This document shows, one piece after another, positions 1-11,640 of a stretch of DNA of 64,000 nt. The DNA comes from Tigriopus japonicus (lineage: Eukaryota > Arthropoda > Copepoda > Harpacticoida > Harpacticidae). A program made the position numbers and the translations under genes. The stretch is from NCBI GenBank assembly GCA_010645155.1, contig JAAGOF010000104.1:1941905-2005904 (forward strand), given 5' to 3'. How positions within the stretch are numbered: position 1 is the stretch's first letter; each line of letters starts with the position of its first letter. The notes below the pieces were generated by a model, which searched no databases, was not told where the DNA came from, and was given only the letters and a program-made list of their open reading frames with translations.

Positions 1-2955
1 CGTTTCAGGAAAGACAAGGTAGCTTTCACTGCAGACATTGAAAAAATGTTCTATCAGGTGAAGGTGCCTGAAAGTGACATGAACTACCTAAGATTCTTTT
101 GGTTCAAGAACAACGATGTGCGTGAGGAACTGGTCGAATGCGAAATGACCCGCCATCTCTTTGGTGGGAGGAGCTCACCAGGTTGCGCCAACTATGCTCT
201 GAAACGAACAGTAGCGGATCATGGCCCAGAATTTGGTCGAGTTGTGATGGAAACAGTGAACCGGAACTTTTACGTTGATGACTGCTTGAAAAGTTTGCCA
301 ACCGTGCCTGAAGCCGTTGACCTAGCAGAGAAAGTGGTCAAGTTGTGCTCCAAGGGTGGATTTCGTTTGAGAAAGTTCGTCTCGAACTCAGCTGAGTTTT
401 TGAGGTTGATACCTCAAGAATTGCGAGGTGTGTGTCAAAAAGACGTTGACATTAAAGCCGCTGAGGAAACAACCGAAAGAGCGCTTGGAGTTGTATGGAA
501 CATTCAGGAAGACACGCTGGGATTTCGGATTGATGTCAAGGATTCAAAGGTCACCCAACGGTCCATGCTTTCTATGATAGCGAGCGTTTATGATCCCGTG
601 GGTGGTGCTGCACCTTTTTTGCTTCTTGGAAGAATTCTTCTTCAGGAGACTTGTGCTCTAAAGATGGGATGGGATGGCGTGGTTCCAAGTGCCATCGAGC
701 AGAGGTGGAAGAGGTGGTTGCATTCACTTATTCACCTACACGAGGTGACAATCCCTCGATCATTCAAGAGTCCTGAGTTTGGCAAAGTTCGATCCGCCGA
801 ATTGCATAGCTTCGGTGACGGTTCTACCCGTGGATACGGCTCAGTGTTGTATCTAAGGCTGGAGGATGAGTCTGGGAATGTCAATGTCAGTTTTGTGGCT
901 GGCAAATCTCGAGTCGCGCCCAAGAAGCCCACCACGATTCCCAGAATGGAACTTGTAGCTGCCCTGCTCAGTGCGACTTTGGCAGAACAAGTTAAGACCG
1001 AACTTGATGTGGACAATTTAGAAACGTATCTATGGACTGACAGTACGGTGGTGCTTGGATACATAGCTAATCAAGAGCGTCGTTTTCATTTATTTGTGGC
1101 AAATCGTGTGAGAAAAATTCGATCATTGTCGTCCAACAAGTCATGGCGCTACGTGGAAAGCGCTCAAAATCCAGCCGACGATTGTTCCCGTGGATTAAAT
1201 TGCCTTGGAATTACCAACCAACATCGCTGGTTCCAAGGTCCCAAATTTTTACGAGAACTGGATTGTTTTTGGCAATCCCCAACTTTGACAGAATACCCAG
1301 TGGACAATGACGACCCTGAGCTCAAGAAGGAGGTGCTAGTTCGAGCAACGGGCTTACAAGTGAAGGATTTCCTCACAATGATGGTTGAACGCTATTCAAA
1401 TTGGTACCGTCTGAAGAGATCGGTGGCTGTGTGGCTTCAGTTCGTTGGCTTTCTTAGAGCCAAAAGAAATGGTGTTCAACCACTGGTATCCTTAAGTGTT
1501 ATTGCTATTCAAGAGGCTGAACAAATACTCATCAAGAAAACACAGAGACAAGCGTTTGGTCAAGAAATTGGAATGATCGAGAATCTCAAACGAACGAGTG
1601 GACAATCGAAGAAAAGACTTATGGTCAAAGCTGGAAGTTGCCTAGCCAAGCTCTGCCCTTTTGTAGATGACTCTGGAGTTCTCCGCGTTGGGGGACGATT
1701 AAATCGGTTAGTGAATGAGGACGTCAACCCCGTTATTCTGCCAAAAAAGGGTCTACTTACAGAGCTAATTATACTCAGCCATCATGCTCGTATGGCACAC
1801 GCTGGTCGAGGCATTACCATGAATGAGCTACGACGGAGTGGTTTTTGGGTTATTGGCATGAACTCTCGTGTGCGTGGAATAATTTCAAGGTGTTTTCGTT
1901 GCCGATATCTTCGAGGAAAAGTAGAACAACCAGTGATGGCAGATTTGCCTTTGGACCGGTTGAATGCTGCCCCTCCCTTTTCGTATGTGGGGGTTGACTT
2001 TTTCGGGCCTTTTGTGCTTCGAAACAAGAGAAAAGATGAGAAACGGTATGGAGTGTTGTTTACGTGTTTGAGCTCCAGGGCCATCCATGTCGAAGTGGCC
2101 CATTCGTTGGATACCTCATCCTATTTGGGCGCATTGAGAAGAATGATTTCTCGTAGAGGTCCGATCCGGTTACTACGTTCGGACAATGGCCTAAATTTTG
2201 TGGGCGCTGATCGAGAAATGAAGGAGGCGTTGAAAGGAATGGATGTCAACGCCATTGCTGTGTTTCTTAGAGAGAGAGGGGCGGATTATGAAGGCTGGAT
2301 CCGGAACCCCCCTTCTGCCTCTAACTTTGGCGGCATTTGGGAACGCCAAATTCGATCCATCCGTTCAATTCTTACTTCCCTAATGAAAGACCATGGCCAC
2401 ATATTGAGTGACGAGACATTTCACACCTTAATGTGCGAGGTTGAGAACATCGTTAACTCCCGCCCTCTCACTGTGGAGTGTTTGAGCGACCCCACTAGCC
2501 CGATTCCTCTGAACCCTATGATGATGCTTACCCAGAAAACCAGCGTTGTACTTCCACCTCCCGGTCAGTTTCAACGTAATGATGTGTATTGCCGGCGCCA
2601 GTGGAGGCGAACGCAATTTTTAGCCGAGCAATTTTGGACAAGATTTCGCCGTGAATATCTGGAATCGCTCCAGCCGCGGACGAAATGGAACAAGGACAAA
2701 ACAAATTTGCAATTGGGGGACATTGTTCTTCTCAAAGATGACAATCAGCCTCGTAACCTTTGGAGGCTAGCAAGAGTTGTTGAAACTTTTCCAGATCCTA
2801 ACGGAACCATTCGAAGTGTCAAAATCAAAGTTGGAGATCGAAGTGGCGAAAGGAAATGTCGTGACTTTTCCACTCCCGTGTACCATCGCCCAGTGAACAA
2901 ACTCGTTTTGTTGATGTCCAGGATGGACTTCGAAGATCTAAAGATATTGAAGTGA
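1..2955 (+). mobile_element. BEL/Pao LTR retrotransposon polyprotein, 3' part
   Basis: One frame is open from base 1 to the stop at 2953-2955 (about 984 codons), so the polyprotein starts upstream of the window. Visible in order: the reverse transcriptase palm, with a DIEKMF first-aspartate block (about base 37) and the YVDD catalytic box (about 270); an RNase H-like region with FGDGS, RMEL and TDST motifs and a later ADD (about 800-1190); an integrase zinc finger of HHCC type (about 1770-1910); an integrase core with DFFGPF, RSDNG and GGIWE supplying the D-D-E residues (about 1990-2350); and a C-terminal domain typical of Pao elements (about 2620-2950). There are no internal stops, so the copy is young or selected. 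Gag, protease and 5' LTR are not in the window. The BEL/Pao assignment rests on domain order and the motif flavour. Confidence 0.93.
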
Positions 2956-3020
2956 AGTGTTTCAGATCCAAACCGGAAGCGGCTTTGGAGAGAGCCAGAT
3001 ATCGTTGTCCGGATTCCTCA

Positions 3021-3247
3021 TGTTAGACGAGGTTTCGTGATAGCAATCACGTGTCTCCGATCTAATGATTGACCTATTTTTGATTTAACGCATTTTGGAA
3101 GGTCGGCCATTTTGAAGTTGAAAGAGGCGTGAAGAGCCGAACTCGTGTGACATTTTTGTTCAGTTACTTGTGTTTTTTATCCCTTAATTATAAGAACTTT
3201 GAATATATATAATCATCTTTAAGGCTTGTTTGATTGTGGCTGCAACA
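3021..3247 (+). repeat. possible 3' LTR of the Pao element
   Basis: Downstream of the polyprotein stop lies a stretch that begins TGTTAGACGAGG and ends GGCTGCAACA, the TGTT...ACA termini common in BEL/Pao LTRs. It has an AT-rich stretch about 50 bp before its end. The partner LTR is outside the window and no clear polypurine tract precedes it. An alternative left edge is the TGTTTC at 2958. The boundaries are therefore tentative. Confidence 0.3.
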
Positions 3248-3434
3248 GTACAAAATGAGTGATCCCTGCCAATACACCTCCATCACTGAGGTACATATTT
3301 CTTGAGTCTTCCTCTACTTCTCCAAAGAAGTTATCCATACCAAAGTCAATTTCGAGATGATATCGCGTTTGTTTCGATCCTTGAAACAAATGAAGAAGCT
3401 TTCTCTTTCCCAAGAATTGGAACGGGGTGAGCTG
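3219..3434 (-). other. possible coding exon, unrecognised, next to the LTR
   Basis: On the minus strand a frame of about 70 codons runs from a possible acceptor (GATATCAG, about 3434) to a stop at 3219. It encodes a mixed-composition peptide that includes the stretches LGKRKLLHLF, MDNFFGEVEE and GGVLAGITHF. The last eight or nine codons overlap the putative LTR end, so if real it may be the remnant of a gene interrupted by the retroelement. No family is recognised and a chance open frame is quite possible. Confidence 0.2.
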
Positions 3435-3439
3435 ATATC

Positions 3440-4460
3440 CGTCTTATTTATCCTCATGTCCTTGGTGTAGAAAAACGCCTTAAAAGAAAACTGAACAAAA
3501 TCACACGTACAGTATTTCTTAAATGCGTTTTTGCTCCAAACTATCCCTCACACAAGGGAAATATGAAGGATTACATCCTCTGACATCATTGAATCATATT
3601 TAACGCCAAACCAAACTTATTCTTATTCATCGGTAGATCAATTACGAATACAAACATGAATTTGACATACATAAACATTAAAAATGAAAAAAAAAACATA
3701 AAAAACCGATGATTTTTTTTTTTGATTCGTTGTTATTGCAATACATCTTAAATTTTGTGATAACGGTATTAGAAACAGAAACTTCCCTAATCAGCTTAAG
3801 CTTATTTGAACGAGTATCTAACCAATTTCTTGCTCTGTTTTATCAATGACATCCTTGACCGATATTTAAGGCATAACTAAATCCTTTTCTTATGCGAAGA
3901 AATATTCTCACCTTCTTTGATTTTGTGCCAGTTGACACCGCCTTTTTCAGAACCACAAGTTGGTCAAAGATCGATCTCAAGATCGGACATAGAGTACTTA
4001 ATTACGATCTTGATATCGATCTTTTGCGTCTAAAAACTAGCCTTAGATGTTTACTAACTATTAACCCAGTGAAGTGCGTAATTGTGTTATGATCTACTAA
4101 ATTAATGACGCCATTTATTTAAATATCGTCAACCTACTGGCAGTCTAAAACGATAGCTATTACGCGTATAAAACAAGGGATAGAAGTCTCGCCAAAGACA
4201 TTTGACAACTGGTCCCTAAGTTGCATCTTATGAGATACAAATCACATTTTGATTAACAGCCCTTCTCCACGAATCAATGGCATCAACTCGACTAACCCTG
4301 AACTTAATGCTTCATTCTTGAGATGCAATTAAGTATTTGCATGACCAGGCCAACCATTGGCTCCATTTTTCTCCCTCATTTATGAGAAACTCTAATTGAT
4401 CTTGAGCCTTCCCATGGCTCCTTTCGATGTTGTGTTGTCTCGAATTGAATCCAAAATGTC
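3440..4460. other. intergenic, no feature assigned
   Basis: AT-rich sequence with A- and T-runs near 3685-3725. No convincing coding frame, splice signals or repeat termini were seen. Confidence 0.5.
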
Positions 4461-4471
4461 ATTTGACTAGC

Positions 4472-4508
4472 ATAAAAGCCCTGTCATATTCAATGCATTT
4501 GTCAGTTT
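4472..4508 (+). promoter_or_regulatory. core promoter: TATA box plus TCAGT initiator
   Basis: ATAAAAG at 4472-4478 is followed by an arthropod-type initiator TCAGTTT at 4502-4508. The distance from the TATA box to the initiator A is close to 30 bp, the canonical spacing. Transcription would begin about 15 nt before the ATG at 4519 of the cysteine-rich gene. Both elements and their spacing are seen directly; function is inferred. Confidence 0.7.
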
Positions 4509-4518
4509 GGTCATCACA

Positions 4519-5434
4519 ATGAACAAGGTAAGTTCTAATTTACAGTCCAAAACCATACGCCGAACCCAACATTTTGTATCCATTTCAGCCGTTTAAACTG
4601 ATTATGATACTACTTTTCGTCATCAATGCTCAAGGGTTTCTGTACAAGCATAAGCAAACATGCTATCGACACTACAAGATCCAACATAAAACTCACTACG
4701 AGACGTCATATGAGACCAAATGCGCCATTCATTACAAGAAAAGGTGTCACACTGACTACGACATCGTGTTCGATACCAAATACGAAAATGAATGCCACAC
4801 TACCTACTATCCAAAGTGCAGAACTGAATATGTGACCACCTATGAGGAACAGTGCCAGAGTCATCACAAAAAGGTGTGCCACAAGGTTTATGAAACTGTT
4901 GACGAGAGGAAGTGCGTCACTGAGCACGAGCAAAAATGTGACAAAGTTTATAAAGAGGTGACCAAAAGTATCCCAGAGAAAGTTTGCGAAACCATTTATG
5001 TGGACGATTGCTATGGGGAAGATCATCATTTCGATCACCATGATGGCCATTGCAAGAAGGTTCCTAAGGAAAAATGTCATGAGAAGACGAAGCATGTGGT
5101 CCACAAAGTTCCAAGTGAAGAATGCCACCTGGTTCCCAAGGAAGTTTGTCACAGTGTGCCCAAAAAAGTCTACAAAGAATTGTGTAAAGATATACCGGTG
5201 AAGAAATGTCATTCGTTTCCTAAACATAGTCCTAAAAAGTATTGCGTTCGAGCTCCGAGAAAGCATTGTAAGGAATATCCCGTGAAGTCCCCTCGAAAAG
5301 TTCCGCGGAAAGAATGTGTGAACCATCCCAAAGAACTCTGTGAGAAGATTCCAAAGAAGGTTGTAAAACATATTAAAGTAAAAGTACCCTCATATCGGTG
5401 TCATAACCACAAAAAGCATGTTCTTTTGGGATAA
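4519..5434 (+). CDS. secreted Cys/Lys/His-rich repetitive protein (two exons)
   Basis: Join 4519..4527 and 4589..5434, 284 aa. The first exon is only ATG AAC AAG, followed by donor gtaagt. The acceptor is tatccatttcag, phase 0. Joining gives an N-terminus (MNKPFKLIMILLFVINAQG) that is a clear signal peptide, which supports the tiny exon. The mature protein is extremely rich in Cys, Lys, His, Tyr and Thr. Residues about 25-120 repeat YET.Y...C and Y...C units every 8-12 residues. After a His-rich stretch (about 150-165) the second half repeats VPK..CH and PRK.C units. This looks like a secreted, highly basic, disulphide-rich structural or matrix protein; similar Cys-ladder proteins occur in arthropods, but no named family is claimed. 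The promoter lies directly upstream and an AATAAA at 5563. Confidence 0.85.
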
Positions 5435-5562
5435 TCCTCCAGCGGAACAAACACCATGTGATCCTACCCAACCTTTGAATGACGGAAAATTCACCAAAAA
5501 AGATTGAATTTATGTGAGTTCAATTCTTGCTATGTTTTTCGAAAGTAAACATTCATTCGACG

Positions 5563-5568
5563 AATAAA
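5563..5568 (+). terminator. polyadenylation signal AATAAA
   Basis: AATAAA lies 129 bp downstream of the stop of the cysteine-rich gene, in an AT-rich 3' region. It is the first good signal after the stop. Confidence 0.55.
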
Positions 5569-5569
5569 T

Positions 5570-6893
5570 GTTTTTGCTGATTATGCTGAAATAATTCTTG
5601 TACATATACTAATTTGTACTAGGGGCACATTGCCCAAACTAAGGTAGGAAGTGCGTTATTTATTTATTCATTTTAAGAAATCTTAAGGAACAACAAAATA
5701 ATAATAAAGATCTTTATTGCGACTTTTGATCATGTCAACTCGTATAAAATAAAAGGAATGTTTATAGAATGTATGTAAAGTCATACATATGGCAATGAAA
5801 AAGATAGGTCAATGGTCGAAAACGTTAAAAAATAGATCCGTAAAATCGTGATATCACAGTGAGTTGACTAGAAACGATTCTTAGAAAATTAAGTTATATT
5901 TAATTAAAAGAAAATTGAAAAGCGTGACATGTATCAATTTGCCATTAATAAATATAAGCACATGGAGAAGCACAATTTGAAATTCGAGCTGAAATGTCAT
6001 TAATCCTCGATATTTGAGAGGTAGACCTTCCAAATATTCGGGGGATTCCAACGTGACTATTTTACCGTAGTCAAATAGTTTAATTTCCTTAATGAGGGCC
6101 CGTAAGTCCCTTTTTCAAATATGAACATATGTCTGTATGTTCGACTTGAAAGAACTCTAAAAGGAGAATCATAAATGATTCCACCAAAAAGGGGTCACAT
6201 CATTTGACCAGAAAAGGCTGGTTATTTGTCCACATCAATCAAGGTAAGAAAGTGACTCAATCCAAAGGGTCGTTTGATTTGTTAGAAAACGTATCGAAAT
6301 TGGTAACATTTTTTGCCATCTTTTAGTTTCTCTTTTCTTCTTGTGCTCCTAGCGCGTTTCTTTCTAATGTTTACTCTGATGAGCTCTAATAAATCGCACA
6401 AATATCGAACCGTTGAGTGATTAATTATCATTAAATAATTTCAGATTTAAGGAAATGCCAACGTTTACATTCTTAAGTTGAAATTTGAATCTACTAAACT
6501 TATGTTCATTGAAGCTCCAAAAGTTACATTTTTCTTCGTCCCACTTTCTGGTGCAAATAGACTTCCAAAATTTTAAAGCTTCGTATTTGTTCTGATTAAG
6601 TCATCGCTCAGTGGGGAGTTGTGGGCGGAACCTTGATTTTTGGTGCTAACCGATATAACACCATGGGTTTGAACTGAAAAGGAAATCCATAAATCCATGT
6701 GGGAATGTTTTGGTTTCTTTCATTTGAATTCCCCCACGATTGAATGTGTTTGTGTTACATAACCCATCTGCCAAAAATTATCAATACGAATGAATTAATG
6801 GCTATGGATTTGACCACTACTTTAAGGACATGACTTGACAGCCAAAAGGCTGCTATTGTGTTCTTTTGAATCTTAATCTCTACACTCAGTGGA
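5570..6893. other. intergenic, no feature assigned
   Basis: AT-rich sequence with several short imperfect palindromes. No coding frame or repeat termini could be supported. Confidence 0.45.
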
Positions 6894-7432
6894 TTTTTTT
6901 TTTGGGGGGGGGGGGCGGATTTTTTAATACCGCTACAAGGAATGGTATTCCCTGTTAAGAGAGTTAATGATTGATATAGTTTATAAAATTAACGTTTATA
7001 TGAAATTTGACCTACCAATGAGTTACTGTTGGCAGATCTATACAACCCTTGTATAGTGGGTTGGTCAGGAATAGTGTTTAAAAATGTGTCCAATCCTGCC
7101 TTAAATGCTGTTAGAGGATCAGCTCCTACATATTCCCGACGAAGGCAAATAGGCAACAAATTGAACAATGAAGGAGCCCGATAAAGAAGAAAGGAGGACT
7201 TCATTGTTCGAATTAGCCTTGATTCCTTAGGATTTGGAGGTGCTCTCAGAGCGCACGTAAAACATCTACGATCACTACAACTGATCTGAAATCCTGGGTT
7301 AGGACAGAGCCCATGAATGCTCTTGAAAACATACAGTATCAGATACCTTTCATACCTTCTCTGAGTACTGTACAACCCTAACTTCTGGAGCCTCTCCCAA
7401 TACGAGAGCCCTCTTGCAGATGAAAGCTTGCT
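6894..7432 (-). mobile_element. non-LTR retrotransposon (LINE) 3' fragment
   Basis: On the minus strand an open frame from about 7432 to the stop at 6989 encodes the C-terminal tail of a LINE ORF2: LSYWERLQKLGLYS, RRYERYLILYVFKSIHGL and, further on, APSLFNLLP. This is the conserved post-reverse-transcriptase tail of CR1/RTE-like elements. An in-frame stop lies just upstream, so this is a 5'-truncated copy. Below the stop the 3' UTR ends in a homopolymer tail, read on the plus strand as T9-10 then G12-13 (6894-6915). A related 3' UTR piece lies at 35235-35300. Confidence 0.75.
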
Positions 7433-7439
7433 AATTCAT

Positions 7440-8635
7440 AAATGGTGCACTACAGATGCTTGTCCATGCTTGAATTCTATGAAAAACATCCAAGATAACT
7501 CAAAGATATTCATGTCAATCTCAATGCTTCATTGGAAACAGGAACATCATTTAATTAAGAGATCCTTCGTTTAAGGCAAAAAAAAAGTTAGCGCTCTTAT
7601 TTTCTAAAGGGGATCTTATCCCTTGACAAATCAAAAGTCCATGCCTTATTTCCTTAGAAGAAGATCCGCAACCAACGTCGAATGTAATTGTTGGACAATT
7701 CATTGATTCAATGATTTACGATCTATGTACGAGCACAAGTTCGAAAATGTCATCAATTTTAATTTCACTATAAATGACCAAGTTTCAAAAAATATCAGCA
7801 GAACATTTCTGATAAAAACTCTAGAACCTAATGAATACGTTCCTCCAAATACCTCAACAAGCCATATCTAGTATGGCCAGAAACATCAACGTTTTAAGGA
7901 TTTGGACATGCGATTCCCACCGATTGTTCTCTGAACTAGAATCTCGGGTCACAACGTTCAGATATCCGGTGTCAAATCTAACTTGACAAAATAGTCACAA
8001 TCTTCGAGCATGGCAACCAAATCAATGTATTCCGATATCAGGAACAATAGCATCCTTCCCATGTGTGTCATTCAGTATTTTTTTGGTACACCTCTAGGTT
8101 CTAACACGGTATCGGCTCTGTATTCCGCCTATCAGCGCCATTGCACTTGATAATCTTCAAGTGGGCGTTGAAACCCCGAGAATGTCTCATCCAAAAGTTC
8201 CGCCCACCTTCTTCTTCCCAAGACTTCAGCACCTTGAATACCTTGCACACTCCGAGTATGATTGGGCCTAGCCAATCTCTTTCCCTCGACCATTCAACGA
8301 TAGTTGTTAGTTGGTGGGTCAGAGACGTTTTCCGAGAATTTCTGGCCTAGTCATGACCCGAGATCTTCTAGCCACAAGAGTGCCTCAATGTCTACGGATT
8401 GTGCATTCTTTCATTCGAATCAAAGACGGGAGAATGAACGATGGGATTCCCCAAGCTTGGATGATTCGGACGAATGAAGTACATAGCGATCTAGGATCCC
8501 GAAACGGGTGAATGGAAGTTGTCGCAAGGGTCAGATGATGAATGGCCAGAATTGTCCTGATGATGAAGATAGGGAAGTTGGTTGTGCGTCTTGGAAACAG
8601 GAGACAGCTCGTTTTTCGCACATGCTGAGACACAA
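7440..8635. other. intergenic, no assigned gene
   Basis: Between 8140 and 8515 several overlapping short plus-strand frames have a coding-like composition (for example one containing PKVPPTFFFPRL, stop near 8269). None has a matching start and splice context and no family was recognised. The rest is AT-rich and featureless. Confidence 0.35.
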
Positions 8636-8639
8636 GTTG

Positions 8640-8822
8640 TATGAGTTATCTGGCGCAGTAGGTTAAAGCGCGACCGAGTTATCTCGGGTTCATGGGTTCG
8701 ATCCCAGGTTTTGCCCCCACTGTCCCATGTCCAGCGGATATCCTCAAATGGCGCCAAACTAAGCCACACCCAAAATGTGCCCCTCTGTGTACAATGCATA
8801 AATTAAATCTAATCTATAGATA
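8640..8822 (+). repeat. tRNA-derived SINE-like repeat
   Basis: The sequence carries both internal RNA polymerase III promoter boxes in tRNA order: A box TGGCGCAGTAGG (about 8650) and B box GGTTCGATCCC (about 8696), about 45 bp apart. GCGC...GCGC around the A box forms a D-arm-like stem and TGGG...CCCA a T-arm-like stem. The anticodon stem has no proper 7-nt loop and no acceptor stem closes, so this is a tRNA-derived SINE or decayed tRNA copy, not a functional tRNA. The 3' boundary is approximate. Confidence 0.6.
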
Positions 8823-8824
8823 TA

Positions 8825-9432
8825 ACTTCATGCGTAGAATGAGAAAAATGTCGCAGTACAAATTGTTGTTAAAATTATTCAAGGTTCGTATTTTTTAGCT
8901 CATACTACATTTGACTATATAAAGGGAAGCAATTAACTTTCCAAAATGTTTTAATATCAGTTTTAATCATTATCTAAAATCATGTTCTGGAACTAAAGAA
9001 CGTGCATGTTTTTTTACACGAGTATGGATTCTTGAGTTTAAACAGACACGCATTAAGAAGATGGTCTGAAAACCTCTGAAACTTAAGTTTTCCATTTTTA
9101 AAATTTTCGATTACCCAACATAAACAGTGAGCAATTTGAATTTTTAAAGTGAATTTTACCAGAGACCCCTGAGTAATATATACTATTATTTAGGTTGTCC
9201 CTGATTTTGCATATATGTTATTTTGCAGTCAGCTGCTTTCGGTTTCGGTTTCGGTTTAGAGCCATTTCGGTCCATCACTAACTTTGCTAATGTGATAAAC
9301 TTATTTTCTATCCCGTTAAACTTGCCAAGGAAAGTTCTGTTTACGGATCTTTGTGACTACTGTTTGACCGTGCCATAAATGTGCAAGACCGAAGCCGTCG
9401 TGGAGGATGGAAAAAATGGTCCCATGACCCCA
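8825..9432. other. intergenic, no feature assigned
   Basis: AT-rich. A short run of CGGTTT repeats lies at 9238-9256. Nothing else is supported. Confidence 0.4.
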
Positions 9433-9989
9433 CACGGTGTTTTTTGAGCGTGAGAAGTCATTTCAAATTCCAAAAACCGTTGAGACCAGTTTTGAGGTGT
9501 GAATGCAATGCCGCGCCTGTATCTAAATTCTATTAATTAGGTCACGGGCAAAAACACGATGTAAGGTCACTTAAAAGATGCTTAAAGACGTATTTTTGAA
9601 CATTTTCTTCGACTCAATTCTCCAGTAGTCTTATGGGTGATTTTACCTTAAATATTGTCCAATTCTACTGAGGCATTTATTCAAATTGATGTAATAATCC
9701 TTTTGGTCCTTCAAGAATGTCGATCAAAAAGGACGTTGAAAAAAGATCCACTAAATAGATTTCCGAAATATTTTAGAGCAACATTGCTCTTAGTACATCA
9801 AAGAATTTAGTGGAAGTAAATTTTCAAATATTTGTTCCTAAGTATGTTTTAAGTAACGTTATAGATTTTTGCCCGTGACCTAATTAATCAAATTCAAATT
9901 AGTGTTCGGCATTGCATTTACATCTCAAAACTGGTATTCAAAGTTTCTGGAATTTGAAAATGACTTCGCGCGCTCAAAAAAACACCGTG
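9433..9989. mobile_element. 557-bp MITE-like element with very long terminal inverted repeats
   Basis: The left end CACGGTGTTTTTTGAGCG is mirrored by the right end (CGCTCAAAAAAACACCGTG). Pairing continues inward for about 200 bp per side, including AATTAGGTCACGGGCAAAAA (about 9535) against its complement (about 9870), with moderate divergence. Almost the whole element is one imperfect hairpin with no coding frame. No obvious target duplication flanks it, so the superfamily is unknown. Confidence 0.7.
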
Positions 9990-10660
9990 CCCAATCATCC
10001 AGTCTCACTCTAGATCTGCACTAAAGTTACACGTGGATTGATCTCGTTCTCAAGCATCAAAGTGCAATAATAACCTTTTCCGCTTGGTCTTTTTGATGTA
10101 GTGGGGTCGTCCATATTTCAGATTGAAACTGAGAGAAGGTCCTAAAATTATGGTTTATTGAAGACAAACGTGCACATGCGGTTCTTCTAACAAATTTCAT
10201 TATATTGACAGAACAAACGTAGATGTTGCCAGTCTGCAGTTGTCACATCAATTCTGATACCTTAATTGATTCTGGCAAACTTATTTCACACATTTTTTTG
10301 AACCAACAAAATCTTTTTCAAATAACTCTAAAAAATATGTCGAATGTGGACTTTTCTAACTTCAATACTTCAGTCGTTGTTTCACACATTGGCATTTAAT
10401 TTGCAATAAAAAGTTTGTCAAAAATAATATTTTTCACTTTGAATATCTATTGCCAATCGCGATAAAATCCATGTTTTTCTATGTAATGTTGTGTGTTGCC
10501 AAATTTTCCATTCAAACTAAGAGGGCCATTTTCAATGCAGTGCGTCTTCAAAAACACCACTATCAAGTTGTCTAATGTATCAAACTATTTTGGAACCCTT
10601 AGACCTTAGAGTAAGATAAGGACAAGGAATGTTTTGTTTAAGATTAAACAAGGATGTCGC
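9990..10660. other. intergenic, no feature assigned
   Basis: AT-rich sequence without a supported gene or repeat. Confidence 0.4.
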
Positions 10661-10679
10661 CATTACACAAATTAAATAG

Positions 10680-11640
10680 AGTAATGGCAAGTTAAGGGTC
10701 TCAGTATGAAACAAAAAAAAATCAACTGATCAATAGATATTACTCTCATTCCTTTGAAATTCCCTAGTATACTGATCCAACATATACCAACCAATGTCTG
10801 TGTGCTGTTAGTAGTGACCACTTCCATTAATCTACAAAACTGAGTTATTTTTCGGATGGCACAAACTGTTTCCCATTGCTCCTCAGCCAATCGTATTATT
10901 GTGTGCCTACAATCTACCTTTCAATCTCTTAGTAATATCTAATACCAATGCATCAAACAACGTGGTCTCCCTACCTGTGCTCAAATAGGGATTTCCTTGT
11001 TGGCCAGATAATAGATTCTTGATGAACGAGACTTTGTGGTGCCTCTATGCATTTCAATGGCGAATTCATCGTCACCCATTCCGACCACAGATGGTCCAAT
11101 CAAGTCTGAAGTCAGGAATGCCAGGGTTGGTGTTCACTATCCATGTAAAAACTAATAAGTGAGTTAAAAATCCTCATTAACAACACTATTTCTTTTCAAA
11201 TAACTTATTCAGATGTATTGAGGATTCCTATTTAGCTGAAACTTATCGCTTATTTTTTGCTGCAACTTGCTATAATATGATTTTTGTCAACCAATAAATC
11301 AGCAATTAATGCTGAACTCTTTTAATAACTCAATTGCTCTGTAGAAACATCATTGAAAATGACAAAGGTCGTGTTTTCAACCAACAAATGACCTCAAATA
11401 TAACTACCTTCAAAGCAAACATTGGCCAAAGAAATGAATATTTAGTATTGTACAACTTATAGGCCCCCCTTAAAATGTACAAGAACTTTTTATTTTTTAA
11501 ATCTTTTTGAAGCATGTCAATAGTTTCAGCACATTGAACCAACCCTGCAGCCAGATCTATGTAGTTTTCATGAGTTGACAAATCCGTCAAGTTGGATGAA
11601 TTGCATCCATTTGATGAAATGGAGAGCCTCATCAGAAAAT
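10680..11640 (-). pseudogene. decayed coding region, unrecognised
   Basis: Reading the minus strand from 11640 downward, several consecutive stretches have coding character but in shifting frames. One (about 11632-11395) includes ENYIDLAAGLVQCAETID and KKFLYILRGAYKLYN, preceded by an acceptor-like TTTACCTTTCCAG. A second (about 11115-10985) includes GDDEFAIEMHRGTTKSR and IYYLANK. A one-base shift then opens a third with STGRETTLFDALVLDIT. A fourth (10890-10750) includes LAEEQWETVCAIRKITQF. Stops and shifts separate them. This pattern fits a decayed gene or transposase, but no family was recognised. The plus strand at 11580-11766 also has a plausible frame, so the strand is not certain. Confidence 0.35.

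Noticed and set aside
4706..5371. 221-codon minus-strand frame opposite the Cys-rich gene
   Set aside because: It is the antisense shadow of the Cys/Lys codon repeats; the plus strand has promoter, signal peptide, splice sites and polyadenylation signal.
8645..8720. Functional tRNA gene
   Set aside because: The A and B boxes are present but the anticodon stem has no 7-nt loop and no acceptor stem pairs.
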